Notes: a model not told the origin generated them from the sequence alone. 64,000 nucleotides of DNA from Bacteroidales bacterium KA00251 (GCA_001552775.1 KQ959260.1:117268-181267); one strand, 5' to 3'. Positions 53,142 through 62,494 are shown, numbered from the stretch's first letter. Numbers and translations are program-made.

Positions 53142-55757
53142 TTAGGCTTGCTTCAGTTTGGCTACAACTTCCTGTAGAGCCTCTTCAAGTCCATCGCTCC
53201 CTTTACCTCCGGCTGTGGCATAGTAAGGTTGTCCGCCACCACCTCCTCGAATCAGTTTCGCCACATCGCGGACCATATTGCCAGCATGCAGTCCTTTTTG
53301 TACCAACTGATCGCTAAGAAGAATAGAAATCATAGAACGGATACCCTGTGTAGTGCCCGCTACGAAAGCAAATGGATCGGAGACTTCCCCTTTTAGCTGA
53401 AAGGCGATGTCTTTTACGATCTCTGGTTTTATTTCTCCTCGGAGCAAGAAAATGAGACAGTCCCCCGATTTTAAGGGATTTTCTAAGAGTTCTTTTTTCA
53501 GTATAGACGTCTCTTTTTGCTCCATTTGCTTAATCTCCTCTTTAAGGGCTTCGTACTCGTTATTCAGTTTGGCTAAAGCTTTTTCTGGATCTTGGGGATT
53601 TCCTAGGTGATCCTTTAGAGAATTGAGTAGGTCTTCTTGCTTATAGAGGTACTCTTCTGCATTTTTCCCAGCGACTGCTTCTATACGTCTTACACCTGCG
53701 GCAATACTGCTTTCGCTGATGATCCTAAAACTTCCGATATGTCCTGTAGAAGCTAGATGGGTACCGCCACACAGTTCTAGCGATGGTCCGAAACGGACGA
53801 CCCTCACTTTGTCGCCATATTTTTCTCCAAATAAGGCCATTGCCCCCGCAGCTCGCGCCTCTTCTATAGGCATTTCACGGCATTCTTCTAGAGGAAAGTC
53901 GCTTCTTATCATTTCAGATACACGCATTTCAACGGCTCTAATTTGCTCTGGAGAAAGCTTGTCGTAGTGAGAAAAGTCGAATCTCAATACTTGTGGACTT
54001 ACGTAGGATCCTTTTTGTTCAACATGTTTGCCAAGTATTTCTCGTAAAGCTTGATGAAGAAGGTGAGTCGCCGTATGATTACTTTCAGCTCGCTGTCGGA
54101 GATCTTTGTCGTAGGATATGGTGAAGGTGTTTTCTAGATCTTCAGGTAGCTCTTTTAAGCAGTGTATGGCTAGATTATTTTCTCGTTGGGTATCAAATAT
54201 GAAGTAAGAGGTGCCATCTGGAGCAATAAGCTGTCCTTTGTCACCCACTTGTCCTCCCATTTCTGCATACAGAGGTGTGTAGGAAAGGACTACTTGATAA
54301 TACTCCTTCCCTTTTTGTACCACTTTTCTGCAACGCAATATATTGGTGCTACAGGACTCTTGGTCGTAGCCCACAAAGATTGGTTCGCCTTCGTTGATCT
54401 CGATCCAGTCTCCAGTTTGTAGAGCAGTTGCACTTCTAGCTCGCTCTTTTTGCTTTGCCATTTCTTCGTTGAACTTTTCAGAGTCCATAGACTTGCCATT
54501 TTCACGAAGAATCAGCTCTGTGAGATCGGAGGGGAAACCATAGGTGTCGTAAAGCTCAAAGGCGTCCTTCCCTGGAAGTTCTTGTTTGTCTCCAAGATTG
54601 GCGATCATTTTGTCTAGAAGATGAATACCAGCAGCCAGAGTGCGGAGGAATCCTTCTTCTTCTTGCTTCATTACTTTTGTAATTAACTCTTTTTGTGCCT
54701 CAAGCTCGGGATAAGCATCACCCATAATATTGATCAGTGTGGGCAATAAAGAGTACATAAAAGGCTCTTTGAGGTTTAAAAAGGTGTATGCATAGCGTAC
54801 AGCACGGCGCAAGATACGGCGAATCACGTAGCCTGCTTTAGCATTGCTGGGAAGCTGTCCATCAGCTATGGCAAAGGCTATGGTACGGATGTGGTCTGCT
54901 ACCACACGCATCGCTACATCTTTCTTGGGATCTTGCCCGTAGGAGACATTCGCTAGGGTCCCTATTGCAGACAACATTGGGGTGAAGAGGTCTGTATCGT
55001 AGGTAGAGTTTTTACCCTGCATCACCATACAGAGCCTTTCAAAGCCCATCCCTGTATCAATCACCTTTTTAGGAAGAGGTTCAAGGGTACCATTGGCAAG
55101 ATGGTTGTATTGCATAAAGACGAGGTTCCAGATCTCCACTACTTGGGGATGGTCTTTGTTCACTAGATCGCGTCCCGCAATTTCTTTTCGTTCCGCTTCA
55201 CTTCGGAGGTCTATGTGGATCTCTGAGCATGGACCGCAAGGACCCACTTCTCCCATTTCCCAGAAGTTGTCCTTTTTGTTCCCATTTAGGATACTCTCCT
55301 TGGGAAGGTATTTTTCCCATTCTTGAGCTGCTTCTTCATCACGAGCTATGCCAAGAGAATCATCACCTTCAAATACGGTCGCATATAGTCGATCGCTATT
55401 TATCTTTAGTACATCGTGCAGAAATTCAAAGGCCCATGAAATTGCTTCTTTTTTGAAGTAATCTCCAAAGGACCAGTTCCCCAGCATTTCAAACATCGTA
55501 TGGTGGTAGGTATCGTGACCCACTTCTTCGAGGTCGTTGTGCTTGCCACTTACACGAAGACACTTCTGAGAATCTGAAACGCGCCTATATTGGGGTTCTG
55601 TATTTCCTAGTATAATATCCTTAAACTGGTTCATCCCAGCATTGGTAAACATCAATGTAGGGTCACCCTTTACAACCATTGGAGCGGAGGGTACAATATG
55701 GTGATTCTTAGAGGCAAAGAAGTCTAAGAAAGCCTTTCTAATCTCTTTTGCAGTCAT
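53142..55757 (-). CDS. alaS: Alanyl-tRNA synthetase
   Basis: Class II synthetase charging tRNA-Ala, 871 aa. Seen motifs: [14 protein letters not shown] in the catalytic core, [22 protein letters not shown], the editing-domain zinc site [12 protein letters not shown] with [13 protein letters not shown], and the C-terminal [16 protein letters not shown] of the C-Ala domain. Length is normal. First gene of an alaS-aroB pair. A -7 box lies about 76 bases before its start. Confidence 0.97.
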   Translation of the reverse strand: MTAKEIRKAFLDFFASKNHHIVPSAPMVVKGDPTLMFTNAGMNQFKDIILGNTEPQYRRVSDSQKCLRVSGKHNDLEEVGHDTYHHTMFEMLGNWSFGDYFKKEAISWAFEFLHDVLKINSDRLYATVFEGDDSLGIARDEEAAQEWEKYLPKESILNGNKKDNFWEMGEVGPCGPCSEIHIDLRSEAERKEIAGRDLVNKDHPQVVEIWNLVFMQYNHLANGTLEPLPKKVIDTGMGFERLCMVMQGKNSTYDTDLFTPMLSAIGTLANVSYGQDPKKDVAMRVVADHIRTIAFAIADGQLPSNAKAGYVIRRILRRAVRYAYTFLNLKEPFMYSLLPTLINIMGDAYPELEAQKELITKVMKQEEEGFLRTLAAGIHLLDKMIANLGDKQELPGKDAFELYDTYGFPSDLTELILRENGKSMDSEKFNEEMAKQKERARSATALQTGDWIEINEGEPIFVGYDQESCSTNILRCRKVVQKGKEYYQVVLSYTPLYAEMGGQVGDKGQLIAPDGTSYFIFDTQRENNLAIHCLKELPEDLENTFTISYDKDLRQRAESNHTATHLLHQALREILGKHVEQKGSYVSPQVLRFDFSHYDKLSPEQIRAVEMRVSEMIRSDFPLEECREMPIEEARAAGAMALFGEKYGDKVRVVRFGPSLELCGGTHLASTGHIGSFRIISESSIAAGVRRIEAVAGKNAEEYLYKQEDLLNSLKDHLGNPQDPEKALAKLNNEYEALKEEIKQMEQKETSILKKELLENPLKSGDCLIFLLRGEIKPEIVKDIAFQLKGEVSDPFAFVAGTTQGIRSMISILLSDQLVQKGLHAGNMVRDVAKLIRGGGGGQPYYATAGGKGSDGLEEALQEVVAKLKQA

Positions 55758-55832
55758 CTTAATCTATTGTTATTGGCGAGAGGAACAGCACAAATTATAT
55801 TTCATTGCTCCTCACTCATTGTATACTACCTA

Positions 55833-55840
55833 CAAAAGTA
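55833..55840 (-). promoter_or_regulatory. -7 box of alaS
   Basis: Minus-strand TACTTTTG matches TAnnTTTG; leader of about 70 nt. Confidence 0.5.
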
Positions 55841-56107
55841 GCAATAAAAGGAGAAAGGAGAGCTTTAGTGGGCTTCTATAGGGCTGTGGAAATGTAGAGA
55901 ATAGGGGAAAATGAAGGTACAAACTGTTTTTATCTCTGACGCCTCTTTGCCTCTTGCCAAGGTGTATACTTCTCAGAAGACAATCCTTATTCCCCCTCAT
56001 CAATTAAAGAGTAACGGACGATAGCTGATAAGCAGATTTGAGACAACAGATCTTGTATTGTGCCTCTAATTGAGGAGTACTCCTCTTGTGTACTTCAAGG
56101 AAAATAA

Positions 56108-56140
56108 AACCCTCAAAGAGATTTTAACTCTTTGAGGGTT
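56108..56140 (-). terminator. Terminator of the FKBP cluster
   Basis: CCCTCAAAGAG and CTCTTTGAGGG form an 11-bp perfect stem around ATTTTAA. On the minus strand TTTTATTTTCC follows. Confidence 0.88.
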
Positions 56141-56168
56141 TTGTATAGTTGATACAAAAGAAACTCTT

Positions 56169-57047
56169 TTATTCAGCTGGTTCGATGGCTACTAGCTCAA
56201 TTTCAAAAACAAGAGTTTTGTAAGGCTCAATGTTTCCTGAACCTTCTACTCCATAAGCTTTGTCGTAGGGGATTGCTACTTTTACCTTTTCGCCAACAGT
56301 CATTTCTTGTAGCATTTCTGTCCAACCTGGGATTACGCTAGTTACACCAAAGGAGATAGGCTTATCTTCGGTTTGGTCAAAGACTTCTCCATTTGTAAAT
56401 GTTCCTTTGTAGAGCACTTGAACCTTGTCGCTTGTTGTAGGCTTAGCTGAGCCCTGTCCTTCTTTTAGAACCTTGTAAGCAACACCGCTAGGAAGGACCT
56501 TTACACCGTCTTCTTTTTTGAACTTTTCAAGGAATTTTTCTCCTTCTTCTTGGTTAGCTTTATATTCCTCTTCTTTTTTCTTTTGTTCTTCTACTTGCTT
56601 CTTTTCTTGAAGTTTTTGTTCTGCATTGTTGAGGTACTCTCTCATAGCATCTTCCTTCCAAGTTACTTTCAGGGTATCAAGATTCATCCCATACTGGAAG
56701 TTTTCTAGGTATATCTTGTTGTTTACCTTATCGGCATTGTTGCTAGAGCCGATCTGATAACCAATCATAAGACCTTGGTAGTACCACATTTTGTTGCTGT
56801 CCGTAGAGGTTGCGATCCCATCTGCAATCCCTTTGAGTAGCTGGTCCTTGTCTATTTTTTGTCCCATCATTTCGGAAAAGTCTAGCTGCTGACGCATCTG
56901 TTGACCTGTGGAGTATCCACGAGCTATAGCAAGGCTGTCGAGAGAGGCATCTGCATCTTTAGTAGAGATTCCTTTGCAGGCTGAAAAGCCTAGGACTACT
57001 ACGAGGAGAGTAGCCATCAATAAGAATAAATTCTTTTGATAATTCAT
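56169..57047 (-). CDS. FKBP-type peptidyl-prolyl isomerase, lipoprotein
   Basis: Prolyl isomerase of the FkpA/Mip type, 292 aa. It has a lipoprotein signal (LLVVVLGFSAC, Cys24), an N-terminal helical dimerisation region, a Lys/Glu-rich helix (residues ~125-175) and the C-terminal FKBP domain (VQVLYKGTFTNGEVFDQT, VIPGWTEMLQEMTVGEKVKVAIP, AYGVEGSGNIEPYKTLVFEIEL). It is probably anchored in the envelope as a folding helper. Third gene of the cluster. Confidence 0.93.
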   Translation of the reverse strand: MNYQKNLFLLMATLLVVVLGFSACKGISTKDADASLDSLAIARGYSTGQQMRQQLDFSEMMGQKIDKDQLLKGIADGIATSTDSNKMWYYQGLMIGYQIGSSNNADKVNNKIYLENFQYGMNLDTLKVTWKEDAMREYLNNAEQKLQEKKQVEEQKKKEEEYKANQEEGEKFLEKFKKEDGVKVLPSGVAYKVLKEGQGSAKPTTSDKVQVLYKGTFTNGEVFDQTEDKPISFGVTSVIPGWTEMLQEMTVGEKVKVAIPYDKAYGVEGSGNIEPYKTLVFEIELVAIEPAE

Positions 57048-57083
57048 GATTTTTCTTCTTTAAAAGTATGTTTGTTTTAGAAA

Positions 57084-57872
57084 TTACTTCTTTTCCTTAG
57101 GTGCTTCTTGCTTCTTTTGTGGCTTATCGCTTTCTGTGGACGCAAGTGGAATGGGTTCCCCTTTTATCACATCTAGTAGTTCAATGTCAAATATGAGGGT
57201 GGAGTATGGGGGAATATCTCCCATACCTCGCTCACCATAGGCAAGATTGTAAGGAATAAATAGTCGGGCTTTTGCCCCTTTGTTTAGTAGACATAAACCT
57301 TCTGTCCAACCTGGGATCACTTGTAGTAGGTTAAACTTTACGGGTTCACCTCGCTTGATCGAGCTGTCAAACTCTGTGCCATCTATTAGCATCCCTTGAT
57401 AGTGTACCAGCACGGTGTCTTCTACAGTAGGATGTACTCCTTTTCCCTCTTTAGTTATCAGGTATTGAAGTCCACTTTTCGTGGTTTTTACGCCTTCTTT
57501 TTTTGCATTCTCTTCAAGAAACTTTGCTGATTCTGCGCGTGTGCGGCTATTGAGTTCTTCCTGCTTTTCTTTGAAGAAGTTGTTCAATAGGGTATTAGCT
57601 GTTGCACGATCGTAACTAGGCTCCTTTTTGTTGAGGAGAATATCTTGCATGGTAGAGATCACTATATCGGGATCGAACTCGCTCCCACCTGGAGCTTTGT
57701 TCACCATATCTTTAAACATGGTTGCGTACAGTATACCGAGAGCCTTTGATACCTCTGCTGGAGAAGGAGTGTCAGTTGGGGTCTTGGTTTCTTTGGTAGG
57801 GGTGGTCTGTGCAGTTCCACAGAAAACGGTACCAAGTACCAAAAGAAGAGTAAATAAAAGTGTTTTTTTCAT
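57084..57872 (-). CDS. FKBP-type peptidyl-prolyl isomerase, exported
   Basis: The 262-aa protein has a signal peptide (MKKTLLFTLLLVLGTVFCGTAQ; the Cys is followed by Gly-Thr, so a lipobox is possible but weak). A helical N-terminal part and an FKBP domain follow (VLVHYQGMLIDGTEFDSS, VIPGWTEGLCLLNKGAKARLFIP, AYGERGMGDIPPYSTLIFDIEL). A charged Lys/Pro tail ends it. Middle gene of three FKBP genes, 22 bases after the previous one. Confidence 0.92.
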   Translation of the reverse strand: MKKTLLFTLLLVLGTVFCGTAQTTPTKETKTPTDTPSPAEVSKALGILYATMFKDMVNKAPGGSEFDPDIVISTMQDILLNKKEPSYDRATANTLLNNFFKEKQEELNSRTRAESAKFLEENAKKEGVKTTKSGLQYLITKEGKGVHPTVEDTVLVHYQGMLIDGTEFDSSIKRGEPVKFNLLQVIPGWTEGLCLLNKGAKARLFIPYNLAYGERGMGDIPPYSTLIFDIELLDVIKGEPIPLASTESDKPQKKQEAPKEKK

Positions 57873-57894
57873 AGCAGAAAGAGATAGCCTTAAA

Positions 57895-58491
57895 TTATTG
57901 GTTCTCTTCTATTTTGAGAAGCTCAATTTCAAAAACAAGGGTCATATTAGGACGAATATCGGCACCTGCACCAGCCTCTCCATAGGCGAGGTTTGAAGGA
58001 ATAACCACTCTCCATGTGGAGCCTACGGGCATCAACTGAAGGATTTCTGTCCATCCTGGAATCACTGCTGTTACAGGAAATAGAGCAGGCTTCCCACGCA
58101 ATCGGGAGCTGTCAAATACTTTGCCATTGATCAGCGTACCATGGTAGTGAACCTCTACGCTGTCTGTCTTTGTAGGCTTTGGCCCATCCCCTTTTTTCAG
58201 GATTTCGTACTGCACACCGCTAGGCAAGGTAACTACACCCTCTTTTTGAGCGTAGACTTTTTGATATTCCTCTCCAGCCTTCTTGTTGAGTTCCTTTTCT
58301 TCGTTGGATATCCGTTCAAAAAGAGACTCAATAAGCTTTTGTGCTTCTTCGTAGGAAACTTGTGTTGGCTTTTCTTCATAAACATCGCGAAAAGCTTCAG
58401 TAAAGTCATCAATTGATAGATGATGTATACCCGTGGATCGGAATTGATTAGCCATGCTCAAGCCTAGAGCGTAGCTTGTTTTGTCTTTCAT
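57895..58491 (-). CDS. FKBP-type peptidyl-prolyl isomerase, no signal peptide
   Basis: First gene of the three-FKBP cluster. I chose ATG at 58491 (MKDKTSYALGLSMANQF) because family members begin with a similar DK-SYALG start. The frame extends 20 codons upstream to 58551. The 198-aa form has no signal peptide, so it is probably cytoplasmic. The N-terminal helical part is followed by an FKBP domain (VEVHYHGTLINGKVFDSS, VIPGWTEILQLMPVGSTWRVVIP, AYGEAGAGADIRPNMTLVFEIEL). The three proteins thus appear to serve different compartments. Confidence 0.9.
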   Translation of the reverse strand: MKDKTSYALGLSMANQFRSTGIHHLSIDDFTEAFRDVYEEKPTQVSYEEAQKLIESLFERISNEEKELNKKAGEEYQKVYAQKEGVVTLPSGVQYEILKKGDGPKPTKTDSVEVHYHGTLINGKVFDSSRLRGKPALFPVTAVIPGWTEILQLMPVGSTWRVVIPSNLAYGEAGAGADIRPNMTLVFEIELLKIEENQ

Positions 58492-58605
58492 TTTGTTGTC
58501 TTTTGCTGTGGTGCTTTTCCTGTCTTTGTAGAGACCTAGATGAGCACACATTGTAAAGTTAATATTGTAGGGCTTAATAGCCCTTTAAAGTTGGTTATAT
58601 CGCTA

Positions 58606-58613
58606 CAAAGGTA
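58606..58613 (-). promoter_or_regulatory. -7 box of the FKBP cluster
   Basis: Minus-strand TACCTTTG. The leader would contain a short hairpin AGGGCT/AGCCCT (58569-58584). Confidence 0.6.
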
Positions 58614-58676
58614 CAGATAGTTTGGGAATTAGGAAAAGTCAGATAAAAGATTTGCTTAAAGGGATGAGGAGACTTG

Positions 58677-60080
58677 TCATTGCTTTGTAAGAGCTAGGGC
58701 AGACTGTTTGATAAATAGGTCTGTAAGAGCGGAAATAAACTCTTCGTTGATTTGAAACCAGTCCGCTTCTGTACGGAGCAGTTTTTCAATAGAGACTTCA
58801 CCCTCTTTGTATCCAAGCTTGGCAAGGTTTAGGTTGGCAGTTATGTCCTTTCGTAATTCAAGAGAAGAGAAAAAGATCTGACGAGCTAACGTCTCCTCAG
58901 ATTGCCCTTTTTCTGCTTCAAGAGAAAGTTTTCTGAGAGTCTTTTTTTCTTCAAGACCAGCAATTAGTTCTTGTGCTTTTGCAGAGCGTTTAGCTTGATA
59001 GCCCACATAAATATCGGTGAGTGGTACTTGCAGAGTTACACCAAGACTCCATGCCCCTCCTACATTGCCCTTCATAGAGTCGAAGAAGTTGGGGTATAGG
59101 GAGGTATAGTTTGCAAAAAAGGCCAGTTGTGGGAGCATGCTACTTTGCTCTATAATTGTTTGTTGGTGCTTAATAGCTTTGGAAAGGGAGAGCAGTCTTT
59201 TTCGGGATTCCTCGTTGGCTTGATTCTCTGATGGAAGACAATCCTCCTCTCCTGTAGAAATTGAGAAAGAGGAGAGATGTTCCACCTTGGAGAGCAGAGT
59301 CTCTATGTTGTCTTTAGGAACAAAGTCGCTTGTAAGAGGTAGATTTGCGAGTAGCGCGAGATGCTGTGTGGCGATGGGAGTCATACGCTGTAGCTTGTGA
59401 AGACCTTGCGATGCCTTTGAAAGGGCCATTTTGGCTTCAAGCAGGTCTCCTTTTGTAGCATAGCCCTCTTTTTGGAGAGCTTCTATATCCTTTGCTACAC
59501 TACGAAGCATTCCTATATACTCTCCAAGAAGAGCCTCCTTTTCGCAAAGCGAAACCAATTGGTAGTATGCTTCTTTTATAGCGTGTTGTCGTTCAGCTTT
59601 TTTTCTTTCTGTTTGCCAGTGGCGAGCTTCTAGGGCATAGTCTGCCATCTTGTTGGAGGCAACAATCTTTCCTCCTACATAGAGAGGCTGCACAAGACTG
59701 ATGTTGAGGAGCCACGTATTCTTTAAATCAAGAGTCCCCTTTTTATCCAGTTTTTGGATCAACGCTTTTCCTTGCTCAGTGTTGAGGATAAAGGAGCTCC
59801 AATTGCCCAAGAAATCTTGACTAAGCTCATAGGCATCATAAAGTTTAATGGGGCGACGAAGAGACAAAAAGCTAGAGGAGGCACTGATCTTTGGAAAAAA
59901 AGAACTTCGAGCACGGAGAACGTCCGACTTGGCTGCAACAAGATTAAGACTATCTATTTCTTGTTGAATAGAATGCTCTTCTGCTCGCCTTAGGAGGTCC
60001 TCCAAGCTATATTTGCATTGGGCTATAGCTACGGTATGTAGTAAGACTAAACTTACGGCAAAAAGTAAAAACTTTCTCAT
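58677..60080 (-). CDS. TolC-family outer-membrane efflux protein
   Basis: A 467-aa exported protein with a signal peptide (residues 1-20). Helical repeats typical of the TolC/OEP fold are seen: SLEDLLRRAEEHS near the start, LNLVAAKSDVLRARSSFFPKIS, WLLNISLVQPLYVGGKIV, and the second half GGAWSLGVTLQVPLTDIYVG. No membrane-fusion protein or pump gene is next to it; its neighbours are a coiled-coil protein and a DUF3256-like protein. The partner pump is therefore unknown. Confidence 0.88.
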   Translation of the reverse strand: MRKFLLFAVSLVLLHTVAIAQCKYSLEDLLRRAEEHSIQQEIDSLNLVAAKSDVLRARSSFFPKISASSSFLSLRRPIKLYDAYELSQDFLGNWSSFILNTEQGKALIQKLDKKGTLDLKNTWLLNISLVQPLYVGGKIVASNKMADYALEARHWQTERKKAERQHAIKEAYYQLVSLCEKEALLGEYIGMLRSVAKDIEALQKEGYATKGDLLEAKMALSKASQGLHKLQRMTPIATQHLALLANLPLTSDFVPKDNIETLLSKVEHLSSFSISTGEEDCLPSENQANEESRKRLLSLSKAIKHQQTIIEQSSMLPQLAFFANYTSLYPNFFDSMKGNVGGAWSLGVTLQVPLTDIYVGYQAKRSAKAQELIAGLEEKKTLRKLSLEAEKGQSEETLARQIFFSSLELRKDITANLNLAKLGYKEGEVSIEKLLRTEADWFQINEEFISALTDLFIKQSALALTKQ

Positions 60081-60092
60081 CGTTTAATAGAT

Positions 60093-61019
60093 TTATAGCT
60101 GGAAGGTAAGTCTTCCTATTCGTACTCCATCTGTAAAAAAGTCTGCATGATAGGTTCCTTCTATCAAAGTTTGTTCTATATTCCAGTATATAGTTTCCTT
60201 AAGATCGTCTCCTCCATACTCAATTTGTTTAGAGGCTGTCGCTTGTAGAGTGGATCCTTCATACTGAAACGCTCCCGCACTTGAAGAAGTAATCGGCATA
60301 TCGTTTGGGTTGAGCAGTCGGATATAAACTTTACGAAGTCCTACCTTGGCAGAGACATTGCGAAGAATTGTGAAGTCAAAGCGAAGATGGGTCACTCTAT
60401 TCAGTTTATTGGTTGCTCGTCCTCTCTTGTCAAGGGGCGTACATCGTACCTCTTTTAGCTCAAGCTTTTCAGCAAGGGTTACTTTTTGGGTAAGATCTTC
60501 TTTCTCCGCACTCAGTTTGTCTGCTTTTCTACTAGCCTCCTCAAAGCTTCGCTTTACCGATTCATTTTCTTTTTTTAGTTGAGTATTGACCGTGTAAAGA
60601 GAGTCCACTTGTTGCACATAGCTACGAAGAACTTTCCGAAGTGATTTTACCTCATCTGAGAGTTTTTTTATTTTATTTGAATTGGAGGCCTTTGTTAGTC
60701 TTAGTTCTTCGGTAAGTTGTGCTACCTTAGCCTTTTCTTGTCCTAGCTCTTCAAGCAAGGCATCGCTTGAAAGGTGCATGTATTGCTCGCCATAGCCCGT
60801 GCCTTGTCGTAACTTCTCGACTTGTAGACCGTACTCCTCTTGCAGCTGCAGTAGCTCCTCTTCCATTTGCTCTTTTGCGAGTTGGGCGATTTCGTTTTGT
60901 TTTCGTAGGGACTGCTTACGTTGAGAGGCTACATAGATAAAAGATCCCACAACGACAGCCACGGCAATTGTGCATAGGAGGGCTGTAAGTCGAGTAGTCT
61001 TTGTGTTGAGCGCGTGCAT
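60093..61019 (-). CDS. Membrane-anchored coiled-coil protein of unknown function
   Basis: ATG at 61019 (MHALNTKTTRL) is preferred because the longer frame would start inside the previous gene. The 308-aa protein has one N-terminal membrane segment (about residues 12-32), a long coiled coil (about 35-190, with heptad-like Leu/Lys/Glu repeats) and a C-terminal beta-rich domain (VTHLRFDFTILRNVSAKVGLRKVYI...) of about 110 residues. Similar architecture occurs in uncharacterised Bacteroidales proteins. It lies between the DUF3256-like gene (5 bases) and the TolC-like gene (12 bases), so the three are likely co-expressed. Confidence 0.75.
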   Translation of the reverse strand: MHALNTKTTRLTALLCTIAVAVVVGSFIYVASQRKQSLRKQNEIAQLAKEQMEEELLQLQEEYGLQVEKLRQGTGYGEQYMHLSSDALLEELGQEKAKVAQLTEELRLTKASNSNKIKKLSDEVKSLRKVLRSYVQQVDSLYTVNTQLKKENESVKRSFEEASRKADKLSAEKEDLTQKVTLAEKLELKEVRCTPLDKRGRATNKLNRVTHLRFDFTILRNVSAKVGLRKVYIRLLNPNDMPITSSSAGAFQYEGSTLQATASKQIEYGGDDLKETIYWNIEQTLIEGTYHADFFTDGVRIGRLTFQL

Positions 61020-61024
61020 AACTT

Positions 61025-61738
61025 TTATTGGAAAGAATTCTGTGGAGCATGAAAGGCACCTTTTCGCCACTTCAAAAGAAGACTTCTTCCCTTGAGGAGA
61101 TCACCTATTTTTGCTTCATCTTCAAGAGAAAGAAAGGGCGAAGAAGAAGAGGATACCTCAAGACTCTTTTTCTTTATATCGTATCGGTAGCTTAGCGGTA
61201 GGGTGCTAAGGATCGTTTTTTCTTGGAGGGACAAGTCTTTTGTTAGCAGGTCTACAGCTGAGAGAGAGGGCATAAAGTCGGAGGAGGAAAGCAGGTCTCC
61301 ACGTTGATCATAAAAAGAAATAGCAGATACGGGAAAAGGAGTGGTACAGCTTTGGAGCAGCATCAAGATGTAGCCTCGACCTGGTGCTTTTAGACGGACT
61401 GCAGAAATAGAGGTACCATCTTGCCAAGCTATGGACAGCATCTCTTTGTTCCTAAAAGTTACCTGGAAGTCGCTATCCATATTTTGGTTGGAAGCAGAAA
61501 GGCGATTCCTATAATCCTCATCCTTGTTCTTTTTCAAGACTTCATTGATTGCTTCTCGGTAGGGCTTTTGTAGGGGAAGGTCAAAAAGTACTTCTGGATA
61601 ACTGAAGGTGGTCACACCCTCAGGCAAGGTCAAAAAAAGATCACGAAGGGATTGAGCAACCGATAGTTGTGGAAAAAGAAGGAAGGGAATTACAAGAAAT
61701 AGTCCCTTTCTGCAAATGAATTTTTTGATTTGTAGCAT
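61025..61738 (-). CDS. DUF3256-like exported protein
   Basis: The 237-aa protein starts at ATG 61738 (MLQIKKFICRKG); a TTG five codons upstream is less likely. It has a signal peptide ending near SVAQ. The mature start SLRDLFLTLPEGVTTFSYPEVLFDL resembles the Bacteroidales family DUF3256, of unknown function. It opens a three-gene minus-strand unit with the coiled-coil and TolC-like genes. Confidence 0.65.
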   Translation of the reverse strand: MLQIKKFICRKGLFLVIPFLLFPQLSVAQSLRDLFLTLPEGVTTFSYPEVLFDLPLQKPYREAINEVLKKNKDEDYRNRLSASNQNMDSDFQVTFRNKEMLSIAWQDGTSISAVRLKAPGRGYILMLLQSCTTPFPVSAISFYDQRGDLLSSSDFMPSLSAVDLLTKDLSLQEKTILSTLPLSYRYDIKKKSLEVSSSSSPFLSLEDEAKIGDLLKGRSLLLKWRKGAFHAPQNSFQ

Positions 61739-61913
61739 AGATTCATTATTCAATAAGCAAATACTCTGCTCTCTTGTGGCTCATTGTAGATACTTTCCAC
61801 ACAAAGATAAGGTTTTTTCTGTATAGTATGCCGATAGAAAGAAAGGATTTTCGTGCAGAGAAAAAATGGGTACTAGGAGGACACAAACGAGCTCCCAAAC
61901 TTTCTGGCAAAAG

Positions 61914-62035
61914 TTCCGAGAGATTTTTCCAAAAAGTTCCGAGAGTTTTCCCAAAAAGTTCCGAGAGATTTCCCAAAAAGTTCCGAGAGATTTTCCAAAA
62001 AGTTCCGAGAGATTTTTCCAAAAAATTCCTGAACT
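61914..62035 (+). repeat. 22-bp repeat array D (five units plus degenerate end)
   Basis: TTCCGAGAG starts at 61914, 61937, 61959, 61981 and 62003 (period 22, one 23), followed by TTCCTGAAC at 62026. Unit consensus AAAAGTTCCGAGAGWTTTT plus about three variable bases. The degenerate right end matches that of array C. Confidence 0.93.
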
Positions 62036-62187
62036 TTCTTTCTGAACTCCTCTGTATGTTTGCAAGAAGGGAAATAGATATGGAATATACCCTAGAAAGG
62101 AGCGAAGAAGAGAAGAAGTGTCGATACCCTATGCGAGTGAAAGAAAAGAACGCACGCTCAGGAAATAGCTTGGTAGGCCCTATAAAT

Positions 62188-62227
62188 GAAAAAACTCCTC
62201 TAAAAGAACCAGTTCTTTTTAGAGGAG
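62188..62227 (-). terminator. Terminator of tRNA-Met
   Basis: A 15-bp stem with one bulge (CTCCTCTAAAAGAAC with GTTCTTTTTAGAGGAG) is followed on the minus strand by TTTTTTCATTT. Confidence 0.88.
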
Positions 62228-62241
62228 AAAGGTAAAGTAGG

Positions 62242-62315
62242 TAGCGAGAGTGGGGCACGATCCCACGACCTCAGGATTATGAATCCTGCGCTCTAACCAG
62301 CTGAGCTATCTCGCC
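62242..62315 (-). tRNA. tRNA-Met (anticodon CAT), elongator type or Ile2
   Basis: Minus-strand 74-nt cloverleaf: acceptor GGCGAGA with TCTCGCT (one G-U), D stem GCTC/GAGC with loop AGCTGGTTA, anticodon stem CAGGA/TCCTG with loop TTCATAA (plus-strand ATG at 62279-62281), and T stem GTGGG/CCCAC with loop ATCGTGC. CCA not encoded. The first base pair shows it is not an initiator. CAT anticodons also occur on tRNA-Ile2 after lysidine modification, which sequence alone cannot exclude. T-loop positions 54 and 58 are A and U instead of U and A. Confidence 0.92.
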
Positions 62316-62389
62316 AATCATAGGCTGAAGGGATAGGTATTAGCGACCTCTTTTGAGCCTTTGCCCAAGCTCCCCTCACTAACGCTTTG

Positions 62390-62397
62390 CAAAGATA
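62390..62397 (-). promoter_or_regulatory. -7 box of tRNA-Met
   Basis: Minus-strand TATCTTTG matches TAnnTTTG, about 70 nt before the tRNA 5' end. Confidence 0.55.
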
Positions 62398-62486
62398 AGA
62401 CAATTTTTTGTTCCTACCAATACTTTGTGACCCATTATATTTTCTACGAATTGTATGCGAAAGAAACTCTTTAGAGGGTTCTTTGT

Positions 62487-62494
62487 ACCTTTGT
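62487..62494 (+). promoter_or_regulatory. -7 box of the CCA-adding enzyme gene
   Basis: TACCTTTG matches TAnnTTTG; leader of about 125 nt to the ATG at 62625. Confidence 0.55.

Larger units (their letters stand above)
55758..56168. other. Gene-free region between alaS and the FKBP cluster
   Basis: About 410 bases without a convincing gene; the longest ATG frame seen (from 55911, 37 codons) has no support. It holds the alaS promoter box, a perfect 14-base palindrome GAGGAGTACTCCTC (56072-56085) and the terminator of the FKBP cluster. Confidence 0.7.
61739..62241. other. Gene-free region with repeat array D and tRNA terminator
   Basis: About 500 bases between the DUF3256-like gene and tRNA-Met. 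It holds repeat array D and the tRNA terminator. Open frames on both strands across the array (for example 61774-62235) are repeat artefacts with no homology signals. Confidence 0.8.

Noticed and set aside
61774..62235. Plus-strand 153-codon frame across array D as a repeat protein
   Set aside because: The repetitive peptide arises from reading a 22-bp repeat in shifting frames. No start signals or family resemblance, and the opposite strand is equally open.
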